Shown here in pieces: positions 1 through 5,857 of a stretch of DNA of 5,870 bases; position 1 is the first letter of the stretch; each line of letters opens with the position of its first letter. The position numbers were made by a program, and so were the translations under genes. The notes beneath the pieces are model-generated. The model saw only the letters and a list, made by a program, of their open reading frames with translations. It was not told the origin of the DNA and made no database searches. The stretch spans positions 1 to 5,870 of the forward strand of contig JAITHO010000168.1 of assembly GCA_031279915.1 (NCBI GenBank), in the 5' to 3' direction. This DNA comes from Tannerellaceae bacterium (GTDB taxonomy: Bacteria > Bacteroidota > Bacteroidia > Bacteroidales > Tannerellaceae).

Positions 1-312
1 ATACGCGCGTATGAGGCGCCAGGAAAGAAATCCTGGGGGTCTATACGCGCGTATGAGGCGTCAGGAAAGAAATTCTGGGGGTCTATACGCGCGTATGAGG
101 CGTCAGAAAAGAAATCCTGGGGGTCTATACGCGTGTATGAGGCGTCAGGAAAGAAATTCTGGGGGTCTATACGCGCGTATGAGGCATCAGAAAAGAATCC
201 TGGAGGTTCATACTCGCGTATGAGGTGTCAGGAAAAAATTTTGGAGGCTCATACGCGCGTATGAGGCGTCAGGAAAAGAATCCTGGAGACTCGTATGCGC
301 GTATGAGGCGCC
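1..312. repeat. Tandem array, seven 41-42 bp units plus a partial eighth
   Basis: Units begin at 1, 43, 85, 127, 169, 210 and 251, with a 20-bp partial copy at 293-312. Unit lengths are 42, 42, 42, 42, 41, 41 and 42 bp, joined head to tail with no spacer. Each unit starts with the perfect 12-bp palindrome ATACGCGCGTAT (altered in units 4, 6 and the partial 8), followed about 8 bp later by a short inverted repeat CAGGA-N6-TCCTG (perfect in units 1 and 7, one or two changes in the others). Units 1-4 end in GGGGGTCT, whereas units 5-7 end in GGAGGTTC, GGAGGCTC or GGAGACTC, so the array has two sub-families. The first unit starts exactly at base 1, so the array probably continues leftward. It lies just downstream of the minus-strand glycosyltransferase and would be in its 3' untranslated region if transcription continues. 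Function is unknown. There are no spacers, so it is not a CRISPR array. Confidence 0.97.
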
Positions 313-322
313 GTGACGGAAT

Positions 323-1420
323 TTAGAGGCTACGATTTGATCCTTCAACCCCTAATTCCTTTATAAAGGTATCTTCGGCGCTGTCGACCCATGCGCGGAA
401 CTCGGCGTTGTGGGCGGGATGGGTGGAGGCAAAGTCGAGGAGGCGGCTCATGTCGAAGCGATCGCCTATGATGGCAAGCTGGGTGGAGGCGGCGTCGCGG
501 GCATTGACTTCCTGCTCGACGTGGGCGGGAATCATCATCACGGCTTTGCCAAGGTACATGGCTTCGCAGATGGATTCGAAGCCGCCGGTGGATATGTAAG
601 CCCGGCAGGAGGCCATATAGTTTAGAAACTTGGAGTCGTTGATCGTATGAAAGGTTAGCGAAGGATCAACGACGAGCTCTGACGGCACGTTCTTCTTGTC
701 CCAAAAGAAGTCGAGCCGGACTTCAGGATGCGCCTTATGCCATTCTTCAACCTCTTGCTGGAAGCCGGCGTTCAGAATGTATCCGAGCACTGAAGGGCCG
801 GATACGGGCTTGAGCTCAAGTACCTCGCGACGGAGCAGGGGAGGCACCACGCGAAGCCGATCGCTCGCTTCCGTGGCCAATGGATAGAACGACAGGGCTA
901 GCGTTTTGGAGGCATTGATATTGCTGAGCGCTACGTGGAGCCGAAAAAACATCAGGTTACGATTCTCCCCTTTCCCAAACGTATAAGAGGGATGTCGGGC
1001 CATGTATTGGTGACCAACATTGATAAGGGGAGCCTTGATGTTATAGCACAGATGAGCCAGCCCGCCCAGCACCTCGTAGAAATTGACGATGATGTCCGGA
1101 CGGCTGTCGCGGATGTGATGGTGGATATACTCCATGCTGCGCAGATATTTGCGCAGGCTCCGCGGAGTGGTATTATACAGTATGGTTTTGAGGATATTTA
1201 TGTGCTTGCGGTCTTTGCTGAAAACGAACGAGGGCGCGTCGAACATGCTGCAAGGCGCCTTTATCCTGTCGTATACAAATTTTGGAATTTCCCGGATGGC
1301 GCTCCTTCCTATCAGAACTTCGACCACTTGATGATCGTGCCGAAGCAGCATTTCGTAGAGCGCAATGGCCTGCGTGAGATGTCCGCGACCGTCTCCCTGG
1401 ATAATGAACAGGTATTTCAT
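323..1420 (-). CDS. GT28/MurG-like glycosyltransferase, family member of unknown substrate
   Basis: A 365-aa protein with the two-lobed GT-B layout of MurG-like nucleotide-sugar transferases. The N-terminus has a first beta strand (MKYLFIIQ) leading into the glycine-rich loop GDGRGH (residues 9-14, His14), typical of the acceptor-side lobe. The C-terminal lobe has the donor-binding signature STGGFESICEA (277-287), then a proline in MMIP (298) and Gln303/Asn306 in the EQEVNA stretch, resembling the UDP-sugar site of MurG and related enzymes. There is no signal peptide or clear membrane span, so it is probably cytosolic or peripheral at the inner membrane. It may add a sugar to a lipid, envelope polysaccharide or glycoprotein precursor, but nothing in the sequence identifies donor or acceptor. 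It is not MurG itself: it is not in a cell-wall cluster and the motifs diverge. The ATG at 1418-1420 is preceded by an AT-rich leader without a clear Shine-Dalgarno sequence, normal in Bacteroidota. It lies 39 bp beyond the trxA terminator, and its TAA stop (323-325) is 10 bp from the left repeat array. Confidence 0.88.
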   Translation of the reverse strand: MKYLFIIQGDGRGHLTQAIALYEMLLRHDHQVVEVLIGRSAIREIPKFVYDRIKAPCSMFDAPSFVFSKDRKHINILKTILYNTTPRSLRKYLRSMEYIHHHIRDSRPDIIVNFYEVLGGLAHLCYNIKAPLINVGHQYMARHPSYTFGKGENRNLMFFRLHVALSNINASKTLALSFYPLATEASDRLRVVPPLLRREVLELKPVSGPSVLGYILNAGFQQEVEEWHKAHPEVRLDFFWDKKNVPSELVVDPSLTFHTINDSKFLNYMASCRAYISTGGFESICEAMYLGKAVMMIPAHVEQEVNARDAASTQLAIIGDRFDMSRLLDFASTHPAHNAEFRAWVDSAEDTFIKELGVEGSNRSL

Positions 1421-1459
1421 AAGGTATTAATAAGGGCTAAGTTGTAATTATTGGAAAAA

Positions 1460-1498
1460 GAAACGGGGATGCGATACCATAATCATCATCCCCGTTTC
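1460..1498 (-). terminator. Rho-independent terminator after trxA
   Basis: GAAACGGGGATG (1460-1471) and CATCCCCGTTTC (1487-1498) are perfect 12-bp inverted repeats around a 15-nt loop. Read on the minus strand, the stem is followed at once by a T-rich tail (TTTTTCC), giving a standard intrinsic terminator. The hairpin begins 5 bases after the trxA TGA stop. The plus-strand reading lacks a T run and opposes no gene, so the terminator should act mainly on the dnaE-trxA transcript. It separates that unit from the glycosyltransferase. Confidence 0.9.
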
Positions 1499-1503
1499 AC
1501 TGT

Positions 1504-1824
1504 TCATCTCATGAGGGCTTCAATCTTCTGCACCAACACCGACTCCGGAACGACGCCGACCACCTTGTCGACCACCTGCCCGTTTCGGAAGAAAATCAGG
1601 GTTGGAATCGTTCGGATGCCGAAGTGATTTACCGTATCGGGGTTCGCCTCAATATCCATCTTGCCTATCGTGACCTGTCCTTCGTATCGTTCGGCCAATT
1701 TTTCTACTATGGGGCCTATCATTCTGCAAGGGCCGCACCATTCTGCCCAAAAATCTACTACCAGCGGTTGCTCTGAACCGACTAGCTTTTCAAAATTGTT
1801 GTCTGTTACTTCTAAAGCCATCAT
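1504..1824 (-). CDS. trxA: Thioredoxin
   Basis: A 106-aa cytosolic thioredoxin that reduces protein disulfides by dithiol exchange and is itself recharged by thioredoxin reductase (not in this window). The active site WCGPC is at residues 29-33 (Cys30, Cys33). The buried acid Asp24 in VVDFWAEW, Pro38 in the helix after the active site, the cis-proline Pro74 in TIPT, and the GxV loop (Gly90) near the C-terminus are all present. The length is standard for a single-domain thioredoxin, with no signal peptide or lipobox, so this is not one of the periplasmic Trx-like proteins common in Bacteroidota. Two consecutive ATGs are possible starts; the second (1819-1821), giving MALEVTD, resembles the usual thioredoxin N-terminus and may be the real one. 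It starts 11 bp after the dnaE stop and ends just before a strong terminator, so it is almost certainly the last gene of a dnaE-trxA unit. Confidence 0.97.
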   Translation of the reverse strand: MMALEVTDNNFEKLVGSEQPLVVDFWAEWCGPCRMIGPIVEKLAERYEGQVTIGKMDIEANPDTVNHFGIRTIPTLIFFRNGQVVDKVVGVVPESVLVQKIEALMR

Positions 1825-1835
1825 TCTTGAGTTTA

Positions 1836-4800
1836 TTAATTGATTTTAAATTCTATCTCTGTATTTTCTTTCAGAAATTCTATTAGTTCAAAGGTAATGC
1901 TTACGCGAATATCGTGAGCAATAAAGCTAACGGCAACGTTATCCTCGCCGTCGGCTATCCGGAAATATAATTGCGCCGAGCCGGGATGCTTTTTGATCAT
2001 AGCCGAGAGCTCGTTGATGACCGTCTCGTCGAGCGCTTGGATGGGAATGAATATGGATATCTTCTCGATCAGCCTGTTCATCTCGTCTTGAAGGAGGCTC
2101 ACCGACGATAAGCGCAGCTCGAGGTTCCCATCTTTCCAGCGTCGAGACTCCACCCTGGCGCGGATGAAGAGATAAAGCCCTACCTGGAAGTAGTTCGCAA
2201 AGTTGAGATATTCGCTGCTAAAGAGGCTGATCTCGCCGCTCCCGCTAAAGTCTTCAAGTTTCATTGTGCCGAAGGGACGGCCCTTCTTGGTTGTTCCGGT
2301 ACGGACTTCGGTTACTATGCCGCCAATTATGATCTCGCGCCCTTGCAAATTTTCGAGCTCGCCTAGTTCGGAGGCTTTCGTGTTGCATACGTATTCGAGG
2401 ATAACGCGATAGTCGTCGAGCGGATGAGCGGAAATATAGATGCCTACCAGCTCGCGCTCGCGGTTGAGGAGCTCGAGGCTATTGGATGGCACATAAGCCG
2501 GAGGCTCGGGCTTGGATATGTTAACGAAGCTATCGTCGCCGAACAGGGAGTTCGACATGGCTGCCTTATCGCTTTGATACCTGCTGCCGTATCGAACCAG
2601 AGTATCTATAAACACATCGCTCTTCTGCTGATCAAAGGAGATAAATTGCTCGCGATGGATATTGAAATTGTCGAAGGCTCCCGACATCGCAAGCGCTTCT
2701 ATACACTTGCGATTGCATGAGGCCAGATTGATGCGCTCAACAAAGTCGTATACGTCCTTGAAGGGCCCATGCTTCATGCGCTCCTCTATGATATTGAGGG
2801 AGGCCGATTCGCCTACGCCCTTTATTGCTCCGAGACCAAAGCGGATATTGCCCTTGCTGTTGACGCCGAACTTCAGCTGCGATTCGTTAACGTCGGGCCC
2901 AAGAACTTGTATCCCCATCGACTTACATTCGTCCATGAAGCGGGTTATCTCGCTTAGGTTCGAAATGCTTCGGCTAAGAACGGCGGCCATATATTCCGAG
3001 GGATAATGCGCCTTGAGGTAAGCTGTTTGGAAGGATACCCAGGCATAGCACGTAGCGTGACTTTTATTAAAGGCATACTCGGCAAAGCTCGCCCAGTCGG
3101 ACCATATCTTATTCAGAACATCAGATGCATGTCCGTTTGCTATGCCTCCGGCAATGAACTTTTCCTTCAGGCTTTGCATCTTGTCGATCTGCTTCTTACC
3201 CATGGCCTTCCTGAGGTTATCGCTTTCGCCGCGGCTGAAGTTGGCAAGCTCGCGCGAGAGGAGCATCACCTGCTCCTGGTAGATTGTAATCCCGTAAGTT
3301 TCGCGAAGATGATTTTCCATGCAGGGGAGATCGTAGGTGATTGCTTCGCGGCCGTGACGTCGGGCTATAAAGCTGGAGATATAATCCATTGGGCCCGGAC
3401 GATACAGCGCATTCATCGCAATCATATCCTCAAATTTGCTCGGCTGGAGCTCTTTCAGATACTTCTGCATGCCGGCAGATTCAAATTGGAAGGTTCCCGT
3501 AGTGCGTCCCTGGCAATAGAGCTCGTATGTAAGAGCATCGCTAAGATTGATGTGATCGATATCGATATGCTGTCCGGTGGTTTGTTGGATATTCTCAAGA
3601 GCGTCCTTAATGATGGAAAGGGTCTTCAAGCTCAGGAAGTCCATCTTGATAAGTCCAGTCTCCTCTATTACCGATCCCTCGTATTGGGTAACAAGTATAT
3701 CCTCGCCCGTATCCTTGTCTTTGCTGATGCTTATGGGCACTACATCCGATATCTCATGCTTGCCGATTATAATGCCGCAGGCATGCACCCCGGTATTCCG
3801 CACATTGCCTTCAAGCATTTGCGCATACTTGAGGGTATTACTCAGCTGAGGATTGTTCGATTCGGCTGCAGCCCGCAGTTCGGGAACATGCAGTACTGCC
3901 TCTTTCAGGTTTATCTTCTCAACCTTCGGCAATCGATCCGGAACTAATTTGGCCAGCCTGTTGGCGTCTGAAAGCGGAAGACGCTCAACGCGGGCTATAT
4001 CTTTTATCGCCGACCTCATCGCCATTGTTCCGTAAGTTATGATATGGGCTACTTTGTCCTTGCCATACTTGCGCGAGACGTAGTCGAACACTAAAGCCCG
4101 CCCTTCGTTGTCAAAGTCAATATCGATATCAGGCATTGAGATGCGGTCGGGATTGAGAAAACGTTCGAAAAGCAGATCATACTTGATAGGATCAATATCG
4201 GTTATCCCAAGGCAGTATGCAACTACCGATCCGGCAGCCGAACCTCTGCCTGGCCCTACCGAAACGCCCATCCGACGGGCCTCGGCTATACAATCCTGCA
4301 CAATAAGAAAATATCCTGCATAGCCCATCCGCATGATAGTTTCAAGCTCAAAGTTTATGCGTTCTGAAATCTCCGGAGCGAAGGGCTCGCCATATCTGTT
4401 TCGGGCGCCCTCCAGGGTGAGGTAGCGCAAGTATTCGTCGCCATTGCTGAATCCGGGCGGAATGGGGAAGTCGGGCATCAGAGGATCGCTATTGATCGAA
4501 TAGAACTCCACCTTGCCGGCCACTTCGAGAGTATTGCGCAGAGCCTCGGGACAATCGCCGAACAATTGGTTCATCTCCTCCGTAGTCTTCATCCATTCCT
4601 GCTTGGAGTATCGCATCCTGACCGGATCGTCGACATCCTTACCTGTGCTCAGGCATATCAGCCGGTCGTGGGCTTCGGCATCATCGGCATTGACGAAGTG
4701 AACATCGTTCGATGCTATAACCTTAATATTATGCTTGGCCGAAAACTCGAGCAGCATGGCGTTCACCTCCTCCTGTTTGGGATAGATGCTTTGGTCGGCC

Positions 4801-5483
4801 AGAGGGTCGGTGGTTTGATGACGCTGAAGCTCCAGGTAATAATCATCCCCAAAAAGATCTTTGAACCATAGAGCCGAAGCTTCGGCTTCCTCTTTCCGTC
4901 CGTTAAGAATATGTCGGGGAACTTCGCCGCCGAGGCATGCCGAGCAGGCGATCAATCCCTCGTGATAGCGCTCGAGCAGCTCCTTGTCGATGCGCGGCTT
5001 GCCGTAAAAGCCCTCAGTCCATCCGAAAGAAACCAGCTTAACAAGATTGTGATATCCCTTTAGCGACTTGGCTAGCAAGATCAAGTGCCATCCCCCCAGA
5101 TCTTCCTTCGATTCTTTAGAAAACCGCCCGTTCCGCGCGCAATAACATTCGCATCCGAGGATAGGCTTGAAGAGCTGGGATTTAGCTTCGGCAATTTCGG
5201 TATCGAGCGAGCTGCGGCGCTTAAGTTCGTCGTCTGTGAGAGATGTTTTGCCCGCAAGTTCGCGGCCTTCTTTTTCGAGCTGGGCAATAGTAGCGAAAGC
5301 TTCGGAGTTAAGCTTTTCCACAGCATTGTAAAATTCCTTGATGCCGTACATGTTGCCGTGATCTGTAACCGCCAATGCGCGCATCCCGTCTCCATGAGCC
5401 TTCTCTATGAGCGCTCCTATGGATGCTTGGCCGTCCAGCAATGAGTATTGAGTGTGAACGTGTAAATGTATGAATGGTTCCAT
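1836..5483 (-). CDS. dnaE: DNA polymerase III subunit alpha (replicative C-family polymerase)
   Basis: The 1215-aa catalytic subunit of the chromosomal replicase. Domains in order: PHP domain (about 1-290) with HLHVH (6-10), TDHGN (40-44), GCE (110-112), a His at 133, ACLGGE (182-187) and NDVH (259-262); palm with VGPGRGSAAGS (409-419) and the catalytic aspartates Asp452 and Asp454 in PDIDIDF, plus Asp615 in KMDF; fingers with RPGPMD (695-700) and YQEQVM (735-740); tandem helix-hairpin-helix region around GLGAIKGVGE (883-892); OB fold about 1049-1093; then a C-terminal domain of the tau-binding type. All three catalytic acids are present and the frame is unbroken, with no intein. A charged, probably coiled insertion (about 57-104) sits inside the PHP domain. 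The start is taken at ATG 5481-5483, giving MEPFIHLHVH, the usual spacing to the PHP motif. An in-frame extension reaches 5525 only through a TTG codon and would overlap the likely promoter. It is the first gene of a dnaE-trxA unit. Confidence 0.98.
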   Translation of the reverse strand: MEPFIHLHVHTQYSLLDGQASIGALIEKAHGDGMRALAVTDHGNMYGIKEFYNAVEKLNSEAFATIAQLEKEGRELAGKTSLTDDELKRRSSLDTEIAEAKSQLFKPILGCECYCARNGRFSKESKEDLGGWHLILLAKSLKGYHNLVKLVSFGWTEGFYGKPRIDKELLERYHEGLIACSACLGGEVPRHILNGRKEEAEASALWFKDLFGDDYYLELQRHQTTDPLADQSIYPKQEEVNAMLLEFSAKHNIKVIASNDVHFVNADDAEAHDRLICLSTGKDVDDPVRMRYSKQEWMKTTEEMNQLFGDCPEALRNTLEVAGKVEFYSINSDPLMPDFPIPPGFSNGDEYLRYLTLEGARNRYGEPFAPEISERINFELETIMRMGYAGYFLIVQDCIAEARRMGVSVGPGRGSAAGSVVAYCLGITDIDPIKYDLLFERFLNPDRISMPDIDIDFDNEGRALVFDYVSRKYGKDKVAHIITYGTMAMRSAIKDIARVERLPLSDANRLAKLVPDRLPKVEKINLKEAVLHVPELRAAAESNNPQLSNTLKYAQMLEGNVRNTGVHACGIIIGKHEISDVVPISISKDKDTGEDILVTQYEGSVIEETGLIKMDFLSLKTLSIIKDALENIQQTTGQHIDIDHINLSDALTYELYCQGRTTGTFQFESAGMQKYLKELQPSKFEDMIAMNALYRPGPMDYISSFIARRHGREAITYDLPCMENHLRETYGITIYQEQVMLLSRELANFSRGESDNLRKAMGKKQIDKMQSLKEKFIAGGIANGHASDVLNKIWSDWASFAEYAFNKSHATCYAWVSFQTAYLKAHYPSEYMAAVLSRSISNLSEITRFMDECKSMGIQVLGPDVNESQLKFGVNSKGNIRFGLGAIKGVGESASLNIIEERMKHGPFKDVYDFVERINLASCNRKCIEALAMSGAFDNFNIHREQFISFDQQKSDVFIDTLVRYGSRYQSDKAAMSNSLFGDDSFVNISKPEPPAYVPSNSLELLNRERELVGIYISAHPLDDYRVILEYVCNTKASELGELENLQGREIIIGGIVTEVRTGTTKKGRPFGTMKLEDFSGSGEISLFSSEYLNFANYFQVGLYLFIRARVESRRWKDGNLELRLSSVSLLQDEMNRLIEKISIFIPIQALDETVINELSAMIKKHPGSAQLYFRIADGEDNVAVSFIAHDIRVSITFELIEFLKENTEIEFKIN

Positions 5484-5514
5484 GCGGTTTAAATCTATAA
5501 CAATTTTAGCGGCA

Positions 5515-5544
5515 TAAAAATACAACTATTTTGCCCGTTTGCAA
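5515..5544 (-). promoter_or_regulatory. Tentative Bacteroidota-type promoter for dnaE-trxA
   Basis: Read on the minus strand, TATTTTTA (plus 5515-5522) resembles the Bacteroidota -7 element TAnnTTTG except for its last base. A TTG core for the -33 element lies 19 bp upstream (plus 5542-5544), which is the expected spacing. Transcription would begin roughly 25 bases before the dnaE ATG. This is a weak match to a short degenerate consensus and could be chance, but it agrees with the ATG start chosen for dnaE. Confidence 0.35.
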
Positions 5545-5558
5545 GGTCAACCTTTGCA
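5540..5558. repeat. Near-perfect inverted repeat upstream of dnaE
   Basis: TGCAAGGTCAACCTTTGCA has arms TGCAAGGT and ACCTTTGCA around a 2-bp centre; the arms match except for one extra A/T pair on the right. It overlaps the tentative -33 element of the dnaE promoter. It could be an operator for a dimeric regulator or the end of a small repeat element. Neither is shown by the sequence. Confidence 0.6.
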
Positions 5559-5659
5559 CAAGTTTTCAACAGCAGACTTCCGCCCGCACCAATTTATCTT
5601 CGCTACATAATAGTTTTTAGGCATATAATACCACGCTGATCGCAAATCGGCCCGAACGA
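5559..5659. other. Non-coding segment between inverted repeat and tandem array
   Basis: About 100 bp with no convincing gene. On the minus strand it is open in one frame and would encode a short peptide (ADLRSAWYYMPKNYYVAKIN and so on) continuous with the repeat-derived translation, ending at a TGA inside the inverted repeat at 5540-5558. It has no start signal of its own and no recognisable domain. I regard it as intergenic DNA, possibly the unique part of a repeat-bearing element that also includes the array to its right. Confidence 0.5.
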
Positions 5660-5822
5660 AGGCAACACAACGTTGTGGAGAGCCCATTTTCCGGAAATGA
5701 GGTAAAAACAACGTTGGGGAGAGCTCCTTTTCCGGAAATAAGGCAAACACAACGTTGTGGAGAGCCCATTTTCCGGAAATAAGGCAAAAACAACGTTGGG
5801 GAGATAACCTTTTCCGAAAATC
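5660..5822. repeat. Tandem array of four 40-41 bp palindromic units
   Basis: Units run 5660-5699 (40 bp), 5700-5740, 5741-5781 and 5782-5822 (41 bp each). Each has a core palindrome around AACGTT, centred at 5671/5672, 5712/5713, 5753/5754 and 5794/5795, exactly 41 bp apart. Each also has a second palindrome TTTCCGGAAA (5688-5697, 5729-5738, 5770-5779; degenerate at 5811-5820). Units 1 and 3 carry the longer 12-bp palindrome CACAACGTTGTG followed by GAGAGCCCAT. Units 2 and 4 carry CAACGTTG followed by GGGAGA and a CCTTTT stretch. The array is therefore two copies of an 81-82 bp A/B dimer. It occupies most of the gap between dnaE and a possible divergent gene. Function is unknown; there are no spacers, so it is not CRISPR. 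Confidence 0.96.
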
Positions 5823-5857
5823 GAAGCAAAAACGGTTAATTCTTTTTTTGAGGTGCT

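Noticed and set aside
11..223. Plus-strand open frame of 70 codons with a repeating 14-residue peptide (MRRQERNPGGLYAR type)
   Set aside because: It is simply the translation of the 42-bp tandem repeat, which stays in frame because 42 is divisible by three. The frame breaks as soon as the units become 41 bp long, and there is no ribosome-binding site or known domain.
1..312. CRISPR array
   Set aside because: Units are contiguous with no variable spacers, and no cas gene is present. The same applies to 5660-5822.
311..319. Small inverted repeat CCGTGACGG after the glycosyltransferase stop as a terminator
   Set aside because: The stem is only three to four base pairs with a minimal loop and no T run follows on the minus strand.
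935..1447. Plus-strand open frame of 170 codons
   Set aside because: It lies antisense to the glycosyltransferase, whose motifs are clear, and its translation has no recognisable motif.
3006..3947. Plus-strand open frame of 313 codons inside dnaE
   Set aside because: It is wholly antisense to conserved dnaE palm and fingers regions. Its length follows from the codon bias of dnaE, and its translation shows no domain.
5312..5325. DnaA-box-like TTTTCCACA
   Set aside because: A single near match inside dnaE coding sequence with no cluster of boxes or AT-rich unwinding region; not evidence for an origin.
5484..5525. Upstream extension of dnaE by 14 codons
   Set aside because: It needs a TTG start, adds residues before the normal DnaE N-terminus, and overlaps the tentative promoter. 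ATG at 5483 is the better start.
5547..5829. Two overlapping minus-strand open frames with repeated peptides (SPTLFLP, KMGSPQRCV)
   Set aside because: They are translations of the 41-bp array in successive frames plus the adjacent non-coding segment. They lack start signals, and repeating the same DNA in different frames is not how a real repeat protein behaves.
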